From Hydractinia symbiolongicarpus (taxonomy: Eukaryota > Cnidaria > Hydrozoa > Anthoathecata > Hydractiniidae): a DNA stretch of 64,000 nucleotides. Shown here piece after piece: positions 49,829 to 61,699 of this stretch. Under the pieces are notes generated by a model. That model was not told the origin of the DNA and ran no database searches. It saw nothing but the letters and a program-made list of their open reading frames with translations. The first letter of the stretch is position 1. Each line of letters begins with the position of its first letter. A program made the translations under genes and the position numbers. The stretch is taken from positions 3,226,001 to 3,290,000 of the forward strand of contig NC_079880.1 of the NCBI RefSeq assembly GCF_029227915.1, in the 5' to 3' direction.

Positions 49829-52800
49829 CGCCTCATCAAAAATGAAAACATTTTTGAAAACTAAAAGTCTCATGCGTTTTAGTGGTGAAAAAATAATTTA
49901 AAAAATCGTTCGGGAAATGAGTTTACTCCCTGGGTACTTTCTTTGTATACTTTTGACTATACGGGCCAAGCCGGGATTTACGGGAAATCGCGGGTTTTCG
50001 TTTGCCTGCGATTAAACTTCTTTTATTCAGCGTCTCATCAAAAATGAAAACATTTTTGAAAACTAAAAGTCTCATGCGTTTTAGTGGTGAAAAAATAAAT
50101 TAAAAAATCGTTCGGGAAATGAGTTTACTCCCTGGGTACTTTCTTTGTATACTTTTGACTATACGGGCCAAGCCGGGATTTACGGGAAATCGCGGGTTTT
50201 CGTTTTCCGGCGATTAAACTTCTTTTATTCAGCGTCTCATCAAAAATGAAAACATTTTTAAAACCTACAAGTCTTATGCGTTTTAGTGGTGAAAAAATAA
50301 TTTAAAAAATCGTTCTGGAAATGAGTTTACTCACAGGGTACTTTCTTTGTATACATTCGACTATACGGGCCAAGCCCGGGATTTACGGGAAATCGCGGGT
50401 TTTCGTTTTCCGGCGATTAAACCTCTTTCATTAAGCGTCTCATCAAAAATGAAAACATTTTTGAAAACTACAAGTCTCATGCGTTTTAGTGGTGAAAAAA
50501 AAATTTAAAAAATCGTTCGGGAAATGAGTTTACTCCCTGGGTACTTTCTTTGTATACATTCGACTATACGGGCCAAGCCCCGGATTTACGGGAAAACGCG
50601 AGATTTCGTTTGCCAGCGATTAAACCTCTCTCATTAAGCGTCTCATCAAAAATGAAAACATTTTTGATAACTACAAGTCTCATGCGTTTTAGTGGTGAAA
50701 AAATAATTTAAAAAATCGTTCTGGAAATGAGTTTACTCCCTGGGTACTTTCTTTGTATACTTTTGACTATACGGGCCGAGTCCGGATTTAGGGAAATCGC
50801 AGGTTTTCGTTTGCCGGCGATTAAACTGCTTTTATTCAGCGCCTCATCAAAAATGAAAACATTTTTGAAAACTACAAGTCTCATGCGTTTTAGTGGTGAA
50901 AAAATAATTTAAAAAATCGTTCGGGAAATGAGTTTACTCCCTGGGTACTTTCTTTGTATACTTTTGACTATACGGGCCAAGCCGGGATTTACGGGAAATC
51001 GCGGGTTTTCGTTTGCCTGCGATTAAACTTCTTTTATTCAGCGTCTCATCAAAAATGAAAACATTTTTGAAAACTAAAAGTCTCATGCGTTTTAGTGGTG
51101 AAAAAATAAATTAAAAAATCGTTCGGGAAATGAGTTTACTCCCTGGGTACTTTCTTTGTATACTTTTGACTATACGGGCCAAGCCCGGGATTTACGGGAA
51201 ATCGCGGGTTTTCGTTTTCCGGCGATTAAACCTCTTTCATTAAGCGTCTCATCAAAAATGAAAACATTTTTGAAAACTACAAGTCTCATGCGTTTTAGTG
51301 GTGAAAAAATAATTTAAAAAATCGTTCGGGAATTGAGTTTACTCGCTGGGTACTTTCTTTGTATACTTTTGACTATACGGCCGAGTCCGGGATTTACGGG
51401 AAATCGCGGATTTTCGTTTGCCGGCAATTAAACTGTTTTTATTCAGCGTCTCATCAAAAATGAAAACATTTTTAAAAACTACAAGTCTTATGCGTTTTAG
51501 TGGTGAAAAAATAATTTAAAAAATCGTTCTGGAAATGAGTTTACTCACAGGGTACTTTCTTTGTATACATTCGACTATACGGGCCAAGCCCGGGATTTAC
51601 GGGAAATCGCGGGTTTTCGTTTTCCGGCGATTAAACCTCTTTCATTAAGCGTCTCATCAAAAATGAAAACATTTTTGAAAACTACAAGTCTCATGCGTTT
51701 TAGTGGTGAAAAAAAAATTTAAAAAATCGTTCGGGAAATGAGTTTACTCCCTGGGTACTTTCTTTGTATACATTCGACTATACGGGCCAAGCCCCGGATT
51801 TACGGGAAAACGCGAGATTTCGTTTGCCAGCGATTAAACCTCTCTCATTAAGCGTCTCATCGAAAATGAAAACATTTTTGATAACTACAAGTCTCATGCG
51901 TTTTAGTGGTGAAAAAATAATTTAAAAAATCGTTCTGGAAATGAGTTTACTCCCTGGGTACTTTCTTTGTATACTTTTGACTATACGGGCCGAGTCCGGA
52001 TTTAGGGAAATCGCAGGTTTTCGTTTGCCGGCGATTAAACTGCTTTTATTCAGCGCCTCATCAAAAATGAAAACATTTTTGAAAACTACAAGTCTCATGC
52101 GTTTTAGTGGTGAAAAAATAATTTAAAAAATCGTTCGGGAAATGAGTTTACTTCCTGGGTACTTTCTTTGTATACTTTTGACTATACGGGCCAAGCCGGG
52201 ATTTACGGGAAATCGCGGATTTTCGTTTGCCTGCGATTAAACTTCTTTTATTCAGCGTCTCATCAAAAATGAAAACATTTTTGAAAACTAAAAGTCTCAT
52301 GCGTTTTAGTGGTGAAAAAATAAATTAAAAAATCGTTCGGGAAATGAGTTTACTCCCTGGGTACTTTCTTTGTATACTTTTGACTATACGGGCCAAGTCG
52401 GGATTTACGGGAAATCGCGGGTTTTCGTTTTCCGGCGATTAAACTTCTTTTATTCAGCGTCTCATCAAAAATGAAAACATTTTTAAAACCTACAAGTCTT
52501 ATGCGTTTTAGTGGTGAAAAAATAATTTAAAAAATCGTTCTGGAAATGAGTTTACTCACAGGGTACTTTCTTTGTATACATTCGACTATACGGGCCAAGC
52601 CCGGGATTTACGGGAAATCGCGGGTTTTCGTTTTCCGGCGATTAAACCTCTTTCATTAAGCGTCTCATCAAAAATGAAAACATTTTTGAAAACTACAAGT
52701 CTCATGCGTTTTAGTGGTGAAAAAAAAATTTAAAAAATCGTTCGGGAAATGAGTTTACTCCCTGGGTACTTTCTTTGTATACATTCGACTATACGGGCCA

Positions 52801-55800
52801 AGCCCCGGATTTACGGGAAAACGCCGGATTTCGTTTGCCGGTGATTAAACCTCTTTCATTAAGCGTCTCAACAAAAATGAAAACATTTTTGACAACTACA
52901 AGTCTCATGCGTTTTAGTGGTGAAAAAATAAATTAAAAAATCGTTCGGGAAATGAGTTTACTCCCTGGGTACTCTCTTTGTATACTTTTGACTATACGGG
53001 CCAAGCCCGGGATTTACGGGAAATCGCGGGTTTTCGTTTTCCGGCGATTAAACCTCTTTCATTAAGCGTCTCATCAAAAATGAAAACATTTTTGAAAACT
53101 ACAAGTCTCATGCGTTTTAGTGGTGAAAAAATAATTTAAAAAATCGTTCGGGAATTGAGTTTACTCCCTGGGTACTTTCTTTGTATACTTTTGACTATAC
53201 GGCCGAGTCCGGGATTTACGGGAAATCGCGGATTTTCGTTTGCCGGCAATTAAACTGTTTTTATTCAGCGTCTCATCAAAAATGAAAACATTTTTAAAAA
53301 CTACAAGTCTTATGCGTTTTAGTGGTGAAAAAATAATTTAAAAAATCGTTCTGGAAATGAGTTTACTCACAGGGTACTTTCTTTGTATACATTCGACTAT
53401 ACGGGCCAAGCCCGGGATTTACGGGAAATCGCGGGTTTTCGTTTTCCGGCGATTAAACCTCTTTCATTAAGCGTCTCATCAAAAATGAAAACATTTTTGA
53501 AAACTACAAGTCTCATGCGTTTTAGTGGTGAAAAAAAAATTTAAAAAATCGTTCGGGAAATGAGTTTACTCCCTGGGTACTTTCTTTGTATACATTCGAC
53601 TATACGGGCCAAGCCCCGGATTTACGGGAAAACGCGAGATTTCGTTTGCCAGCGATTAAACCTCTCTCATTAAGCGTCTCATCGAAAATGAAAACATTTT
53701 TGATAACTACAAGTCTCATGCGTTTTAGTGGTGAAAAAATAATTTAAAAAATCGTTCTGGAAATGAGTTTACTCCCTGGGTACTTTCTTTGTATACTTTT
53801 GACTATACGGGCCGAGTCCGGATTTAGGGAAATCGCAGGTTTTCGTTTGCCGGCGATTAAACTGCTTTTATTCAGCGCCTCATCAAAAATGAAAACATTT
53901 TTGAAAACTACAAGTCTCATGCGTTTTAGTGGTGAAAAAATAATTTAAAAAATCGTTCGGGAAATGAGTTTACTCCCTGGGTACTTTCTTTGTATACTTT
54001 TGACTATACGGGCCAAGCCGGGATTTACGGGAAATCGCGGGTTTTCGTTTGCCTGCGATTAAACTTCTTTTATTCAGCGTCTCATCAAAAATGAAAACAT
54101 TTTTGAAAACTAAAAGTCTCATGCGTTTTAGTGGTGAAAAAATAAATTAAAAAATCGTTCGGGAAATGAGTTTACTCCCTGGGTACTTTCTTTGTATACT
54201 TTTGACTATACGGGCCAAGCGGGGATTTACGGGAAATCGCGGGTTTTCGTTTTCCGGCGATTAAACTTCTTTTATTCAGCGTCTCATCAAAAATGAAAAC
54301 ATTTTTAAAACCTACAAGTCTTATGCGTTTTAGTGGTGAAAAAATAATTTAAAAAATCGTTCTGGAAATGAGTTTACTCACAGGGTACTTTCTTTGTATA
54401 CATTCGACTATACGGGCCAAGCCCGGGATTTACGGGAAATCGCGGGTTTTCGTTTTCCGGCGATTAAACCTCTTTCATTAAGCGTCTCATCAAAAATGAA
54501 AACATTTTTGAAAACTACAAGTCTCATGCGTTTTAGTGGTGAAAAAAAAATTTAAAAAATCGTTCGGGAAATGAGTTTACTCCCTGGGTACTTTCTTTGT
54601 ATACATTCGACTATACGGGCCAAGCCCCGGATTTACGGGAAAACGCCGGATTTCGTTTGCCGGTGATTAAACCTCTTTCATTAAGCGTCTCAACAAAAAT
54701 GAAAACATTTTTGACAACTACAAGTCTCATGCGTTTTAGTGGTGAAAAAATAAATTAAAAAATCGTTCGGGAAATGAGTTTACTCCCTGGGTACTTTCTT
54801 TGTATACTTTTGACTATACGGGCCAAGCCCGGGATTTACGGGAAATCGCGGGTTTTCGTTTTCCGGCGATTAAACCTCTTTCATTAAGCGTCTCATCAAA
54901 AATGAAAACATTTTTGAAAACTACAAGTCTCATGCGTTTTAGTGGTGAAAAAATAATTTAAAAAATCGTTCGGGAATTGAGTTTACTCCCTGGGTACTTT
55001 CTTTGTATACTTTTGACTATACGGCCGAGTCCGGGATTTACGGGAAATCGCGGATTTTCGTTTGCCGGCAATTAAACTGTTTTTATTCAGCGTCTCATCA
55101 AAAATGAAAACATTTTTAAAAACTACAAGTCTTATGCGTTTTAGTGGTGAAAAAATAATTTAAAAAATCGTTCTGGAAATGAGTTTACTCACAGGGTACT
55201 TTCTTTGTATACATTCGACTATACGGGCCAAGCCCGGGATTTACGGGAAATCGCGGGTTTTCGTTTTCCGGCGATTAAACCTCTTTCATTAAGCGTCTCA
55301 TCAAAAATGAAAACATTTTTGAAAACTACAAGTCTCATGCGTTTTAGTGGTGAAAAAAAAATTTAAAAAATCGTTCGGGAAATGAGTTTACTCCCTGGGT
55401 ACTTTCTTTGTATACATTCGACTATACGGGCCAAGCCCCGGATTTACGGGAAAACGCGAGATTTCGTTTGCCAGCGATTAAACCTCTCTCATTAAGCGTC
55501 TCATCAAAAATGAAAACATTTTTGATAACTACAAGTCTCATGCGTTTTAGTGGTGAAAAAATAATTTAAAAAATCGTTCTGGAAATGAGTTTACTCCCTG
55601 GGTACTTTCTTTGTATACTTTTGACTATACGGGCCGAGTCCGGATTTAGGGAAATCGCAGGTTTTCGTTTGCCGGCGATTAAACTGCTTTTATTCAGCGC
55701 CTCATCAAAAATGAAAACATTTTTGAAAACTACAAGTCTCATGCGTTTTAGTGGTGAAAAAATAATTTAAAAAATCGTTCGGGAAATGAGTTTACTCCCT

Positions 55801-58100
55801 GGGTACTTTCTTTGTATACTTTTGACTATACGGGCCAAGCCGGGATTTACGGGAAATCGCGGGTTTTCGTTTGCCTGCGATTAAACTTCTTTTATTCAGC
55901 GTCTCATCAAAAATGAAAACATTTTTGAAAACTAAAAGTCTCATGCGTTTTAGTGGTGAAAAAATAAATTAAAAAATCGTTCGGGAAATGAGTTTACTCC
56001 CTGGGTACTTTCTTTGTATACTTTTGACTATACGGGCCAAGCCGGGATTTACGGAAAATCGCGGGTTTTCGTTTTCCGGCGATTAAACTTCTTTTATTCA
56101 GCGTCTCATCAAAAATGAAAACATTTTCAAAACCTACAAGTCTTATGCGTTTTAGTGGTGAAAAAATAATTTAAAAAATCGTTCTGGAAATGAGTTTACT
56201 CACAGGGTACTTTCTTTGTATACATTCGACTATACGGGCCAAGCCTGGGATTTACGGGAAATAGCGGGTTTTCGTTTTCCGGCGATTAAACCTCTTTCAT
56301 TAAGCGTCTCATCAAAAATGAAAACATTTTTGAAAACTACAAGTCTCATGCGTTTTAGTGGTGAAAAAAAAATTTAAAAAATCGTTCGGGAAATGAGTTT
56401 ACTCCCTGGGTACTTTCTTTGTATACATTCGACTATACGGGCCAAGCCCCGGATTTACGGGAAAACGCCGGATTTCGTTTGCCGGTGATTAAACCTCTTT
56501 CATTAAGCGTCTCAACAAAAATGAAAACATTTTTGACAACTACAAGTCTCATGCGTTTTAGTGGTGAAAAAGTAATTTAAAAAATCGTTCGGGAAATGAG
56601 TTTTCTCACAGGGTACTTTCTTTGTATACTTTTGACTATACGGGCCAAGCCCGGGATTTACGGGAAATCGCGGGTTTTCGTTTTCCGGCGATTAAACCTC
56701 TTTCATTAAGCGTCTCATCAAAAATGAAAACATTTTTGAAAACTACAAGTCTCATGCGTTTTAGTGGTGAAAAAATAATTTAAAAAATCGTTCGGGAATT
56801 GAGTTTACTCCCTGGGTACTTTCTTTGTATACTTTTGACTATACGGCCGAGTCCGGGATTTACGGGAAATCGCGGATTTTCGTTTGCCGGCAATTAAACT
56901 GTTTTTATTCAGCGTCTCATCAAAAATGAAAACATTTTTAAAAACTACAAGTCTTATGCGTTTTAGTGGTGAAAAAATAATTTAAAAAATCGTTCTGGAA
57001 ATGAGTTTACTCACAGGGTACTTTCTTTGTATACATTCGACTATACGGGCCAAGCCCGGGATTTACGGGAAATCGCGGGTTTTCGTTTTCCGGCGATCAA
57101 ACCTCTTTCATTAAGCGTCTCATCAAAAATGAAAACATTTTTGAAAACTACAAGTCTCATGCGTTTTAGTGGTGAAAAAAAAATTTAAAAAATCGTTCGG
57201 GAAATGAGTTTACTCCCTGGGTACTTTCTTTGTATACATTCGACTATACGGGCCAAGCCCCGGATTTACGGGAAAACGCGAGATTTCGTTTGCCAGCGAT
57301 TAAACCTCTCTCATTAAGCGTCTCATCAAAAATGAAAACATTTTTGATAACTACAAGTCTCATGCGTTTTAGTGGTGAAAAAATAATTTAAAAAATCGTT
57401 CTGGAAATGAGTTTACTCCCTGGGTACTTTCTTTGTATACTTTTGACTATACGGACCGAGTCCGGATTTAGGGAAATCGCAGGTTTTCGTTTGCCGGCGA
57501 TTAAACTGCTTTTATTCAGCGCCTCATCAAAAATGAAAACATTTTTGAAAACTACAAGTCTCATGCGTTTTAGTGGTGAAAAAATATTTTAAAAAATCGT
57601 TCGGGAAATGAGTTTACTCCCTGGGTACTTTCTTTGTATACTTTTGACTATACGGGCCAAGCCGGGATTTACGGGAAATCGCGGGTTTTCGTTTGCCTGC
57701 GATTAAACTTCTTTTATTCAGCGTCTCATCAAAAATGAAAACATTTTTGAAAACTAAAAGTCTCATGCGTTTTAGTGGTGAAAAAATAAATTAAAAAATC
57801 GTTCGGGAAATGAGTTTACTCCCTGGGTACTTTCTTTGTATACTTTTGACTATACGGGCCAAGCCGGGATTTACGGGAAATCGCGGGTTTTCGTTTTCCG
57901 GCGATTAAACTTCTTTTATTCAGCGTCTCATCAAAAATGAAAACATTTTTAAAACCTACAAGTCTTATGCGTTTTAGTGGTGAAAAAATAATTTAAAAAA
58001 TCGTTCTGGAAATGAGTTTACTCACAGGGTACTTTCTTTGTATACATTCGACTATACGGGCCAAGCCCGGGATTTACGGGAAATCGCGGGTTTTCGTTTT
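49829..58100 (+). repeat. HOR: 1822-bp 9-mer array with 5-mer and 6-mer derivatives
   Basis: The private GCGCCTC variant marks one monomer per unit and lies at 49829, 50839, 52053, 53875, 55697 and 57519. Spacings are 1010, 1214, 1822, 1822 and 1822 bp, that is five, six, nine, nine and nine monomers. Nine monomer types (a-i) can be told apart in order. The full 9-mer copies differ at only a handful of sites each, such as CATCGAAAATG versus CATCAAAAATG, and GAAAAAGTAATTT with CTCACAGGG near 56570 in place of TAAATTAAAA with CTCCCTGGG. This is the most regular HOR in the window. Confidence 0.92.
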
Positions 58101-58199
58101 CCGGCGATTAAACCTCTTTCATTAAGCGTCTCATCAAAAATGAAAACATTTTTGAAAACTACAAGTCTCATGCGTTTTAGTGGTGAAAAAAAAATTTAA

Positions 58200-60648
58200 A
58201 AAATCGTTCGGGAAATGAGTTTACTCCCTGGGTACTTTCTTTGTATACTTTTGACTATACGGGCCGAGTCCGGGATTTACGGTAAATTGCGGAATTTCGT
58301 TTGCCGGCGATTAAACTGCTTTTATTCAGCGTCTCATCAAAAATGAAAACATTTTTAAAAATTACAAGTCTTATGCGTTTTAGTGGTGAAAAAATAATTA
58401 AAAAAATCGTTCTGGAAATGAGTTTTCTCACAGGGTACTTTCTTTGTATACATTCGACTATACGGGCCAAGCCCGGGATTTAGGGGAAATCGCGGGTTTT
58501 CGTTTTCCGGCGATTAAACCTCTTTCATTAAGCGTCTCATCAAAAATGAAAACATTTTTGAAAACTACAAGTCTCATGCGTTTTAGTGGTGAAAAAATAT
58601 TTTAAAAAATCGTTCGGGAAATGAGTTTACTCCCTGGGTACTTTCTTTGTATACTTTTGACTATACAGGCCAAGCCGGGATTTACGGGAAATCGCGGGTT
58701 TTCGTTTGCCGGCGATTAAACGTCTTTTATTCAGCGTCTCATCAAAAATAAAAACATTTTTAAAAACTACAAGTCTCATGCGTTTTAGTGGTGAAAAAAA
58801 AATTTAAAAAATCGTTCGGGAAATGAATTTACTCCCTGGGTACTTTCTTTGTATACATTCGGCTATACGGACCAAGCCCCGGATTTACGGGAAATCGCGG
58901 GATTTCGTTTGCCGGTGATTAAACTGCTTTTATTCAGCGTCTTATCAAAAATGAAAACATTTTTAAAAACTGCAAGTCTCATGCGTTTTAGTGGTGAAAA
59001 AATAATTTAAAAAATCGTTCGGGAAATGAGTTTACTCCCTGGGTACTTTCTTTGTATACTTTTGACTATACGGGCCGAGTCCGGGATTTACGGTAAATTG
59101 CGGAATTGCGTTTGCCGGCGATTAAACTGCTTTTATTCAGCGTCTCATCAAAAATGAAAACATTTTTAAAAATTACAAGTCTTATGCGTTTTAGTGGTGA
59201 AAAAATAATTAAAAAAATCGTTCTGGAAATGAGTTTTCTCACAGGGTACTTTCTTTGTATACATTCGACTATACGGGCCAAGCCCGGGATTTACGGGAAA
59301 TCGCGGGTTTTCGTTTTCCGGCGATTAAACCTCTTTCATTAAGCGTCTCATCAAAAATGAAAACATTTTTGAAAACTACAAGTCTCATGCGTTTTAGTGG
59401 TGAAAAAATAATTTAAAAAATCGTTCGGGAAATGAGTTTACTCCCTGGGTACTTTCTTTGTATACTTTTGACTATACGGGCCAAGCCGGGATTTACGGGA
59501 AATCGCGGGTTTTCGTTTGCCGGCGATTAAACGTCTTTTATTCAGCGTCTCATCAAAAATAAAAACATTTTTAAAAACTACAAGTCTCATGCGTTTTAGT
59601 GGTGAAAAAAAAAATTAAAAAATCGTTGGGGAAATGAATTTACTCCCTGGGTACTTTCTTTGTATACATTCGGCTATACGGACCAAGCCCCGGATTTACG
59701 GGAAATCGCGGGATTTCGTTTGCCGGTGATTAAACTGCTTTTATTCAGCGTCTTATCAAAAATGAAAACATTTTTAAAAACTGCAAGTCTCATGCGTTTT
59801 AGTGGTGAAAAAATCATTTAAAAAATCGTTCTGGAAATGAGTTTACTCACAGGGTACTTTCTTTGTATACATTCGACTATACGGGCCAAGCCCGGGATTT
59901 ACGGGAAATCGCAGGTTTTCGTTTTCCAGCGATTAAACCTCTTTCATTAAGCGTCTCATCAAGAATGAAAACATTTTTGAAAACTACAAGTCTCATGCGT
60001 TTTAGTGGTGAAAAAAAAATTTAAAAAATCGTTCGGGAAATGAATTTACTCCCTGGGTACTTTCTTTGTATACATTCGGCTATACGGACCAAGCCCCGGA
60101 TTTACGGGAAATCGCGGGATTTCGTTTGCCGGTGATTAAACTGCTTTTATTCAGCGTCTTATCAAAAATGAAAACATTTTTAAAAACTGCGAGTCTCATG
60201 CGTTTTAGTGGTGAAAAAGTAATTTAAAAAATCGTTCGGGAAATGAGTTTATTCCCTGGGTACTTTCTTTGTATACTTTTGACTACACGGGCCAAGCCCG
60301 GGATTTACCGGAAATCGCGGGTTTCGTTTGCCGGCGATTAAACTTCTTTTATTCAGCGTCTCATCAAAAATGAAAACATTTTTGAAAACTACAAGTCTCA
60401 TGCGTTTTAGTGATGAAAAAAAAAATTAAAAAATCGTTCGGGAAATGAGTTTACTCCCTGGGTACGTTCTTTGTATACATTCGACTATACGGGCCACGCC
60501 CCGGATTTACGGGCAAACGCGGGATTTCGTTTGCCGGCGATTAAACTGCTTTTATTCAGCGTCTCATCAAAAATGAAAACATTTTTGAAAACTACAAGTC
60601 TCATGCGTTTTAGTGGTGAAAAAGTAATTTAAAAAATCGTTCTGGAAA
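58200..60648 (+). repeat. HOR: 811-bp 4-mer next to the orientation switch
   Basis: TTCGGCTAT, a private G, lies at 58858, 59669 and 60075 (spacings 811 and 406). GGTAAATTGCGGAAT occurs near 58282 and 59093 (811 bp). The 406-bp step is a half-unit copy. Close to the edge are more singletons than elsewhere: GGGTACGTTC, GGGCCACGCC, TTTACCGGAAATC, GGGCAAACGC. Raised divergence at an array edge or breakpoint is a common pattern, though the sample is small. Confidence 0.83.
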
Positions 60649-60740
60649 GTCGAATGTATACAAAGAAAGTACCCAGGGAGTAATCTCATTTCCCGAACGA
60701 TTTTTTAATTTTTTTTTTCATCACTAAAACGCATGAGACT
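60600..60740. other. Orientation switch point (inversion breakpoint)
   Basis: The forward array stops after TTCTGGAAA, ending at 60648, where TGAGTTTACTC would normally follow. From 60649 the sequence reads GTCGAATGTATACAAAG, the reverse complement of a monomer cut just after ATTCGAC. The two cut sites are different places in the monomer, about 40 bp apart. The two arms therefore form an imperfect inverted repeat around a 40-bp spacer at 60649-60688, with the right arm restarting at TTTCCCGAACGA (60689). At most one base of microhomology is visible at the join. A real inversion or fold-back duplication and an assembly misjoin would look the same here. Confidence 0.9.
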
Positions 60741-61560
60741 TGTAGTTTTCAAAAATGTTTTCATTTTTGATGAGACGCTGAATAAAAGAAGTTTAATCGC
60801 CGGCAAACGAAAACCCGCGATTTCCCGTAAATCCCGGGCTTGGCCCGTATAGTCAAAAGTGTACAAAGAAAGTACCCAGGGAGTAAACTCATTTCCCGAA
60901 CGATTTTTTAAATTACATTTTCACCACTAAAACGCATGAGACTTGTAGTTTTCAAAAATGTTTTCATTTTTGATGAGACGCTGAATAAAAGCAGTTTAAT
61001 CGCCGGCAAACGAAATCCCGCGTTTTCCCGTAAATCCGGGGCTTGGCCCGTATAGTCGAATGTATACAAAGAAAGTACCCAGGGAGTAAACTCATTTCCC
61101 GAACGATTTTTTAAATTTTTTTACACCACTAAAACGCATGAGACTTGTAGTTTTCAAAAATGTTTTCATTTTTGATGAGACGCTTAATGAAATAGGTTTA
61201 ATCGCCGGAAAACGAAAACCCGCGATTTCCCGTAAATCCGGGGCTTGGCCCGTATAGTCGAATGTATACAAAGAAAGTACCCTGTGAGTAAACTCATTTT
61301 CAGAACGATTTTTGAAATTATTTTTTCACCACTAAAACGCATAAGACTTGTAGTTTTCAAAAATGTTTTCATTTTTGATGAGACGCTGAATAAAAGAAGT
61401 TTAATCGCCGGCAAACGAAAACCCGCGATTTCCCGTAAATCCCGGGCTTGGCCCGTATAGTCAAAAGTATACAAAGAAAGTACCCAGGGAGTAAACTCAT
61501 TTCCCGAACGATTTTTAAATTTTTTTTTTCATCACTAAAACGCATGAGACTTGTAGTTTT
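60719..61560 (-). repeat. Inverted arm: 811-bp 4-mer period
   Basis: CATCACTA, the reverse complement of the GTGATG variant, lies at 60719 and 61530, 811 bp apart. The same GTGATG variant with the same long A tract is in the forward arm near 60409, one monomer before the switch. The two arms thus carry matching units on both sides of the junction. Confidence 0.82.
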
Positions 61561-61699
61561 CAAAAATGTTTTCATTTTTGATGAGACGCTGAATAAAAGA
61601 AGTTTAATCGCCGGCAAACGAAAACCCGCGATTTTCCGTAAATCCCGGGCTTGGCCCGTATAGTCAAAAGTATACAAAGAAAGTACCCAGGGAGTAAAC

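Larger units (their letters stand above)
1..60648 (+). repeat. Satellite array, forward arm (~203-bp monomer, ~299 copies)
   Basis: A 202-204 bp unit repeats head to tail without interruption. The marker GGGAAATGAG starts at 97, 300, 503 and 706, a spacing of exactly 203; later spacings of 202 come from monomers with GCCGGG instead of GCCCGGG. Invariant segments include GTACTTTCTTTGTATAC, CTCATCAAAAATGAAAAC and CATGCGTTTTAGTGGTGAAA. Variation is concentrated at a few sites: the stretch after CCAAG/CCGAG, the A tract after GTGGTG, the TTCGGG/TTCTGG/ATCTGG site, CTCCCTGGG versus CTCACAGGG, and TTCTTTTATTCAG versus CTCTTTCATTAAG. Monomer length, HOR structure and lack of genes suggest centromeric or pericentromeric satellite. 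The family is not one I recognise, and the assigned plus direction is arbitrary. Confidence 0.98.

Noticed and set aside
60649-60720. Long hairpin terminator at the junction
   Set aside because: The inverted arms are satellite monomers of opposite orientation. No transcription unit is present for a terminator to end.
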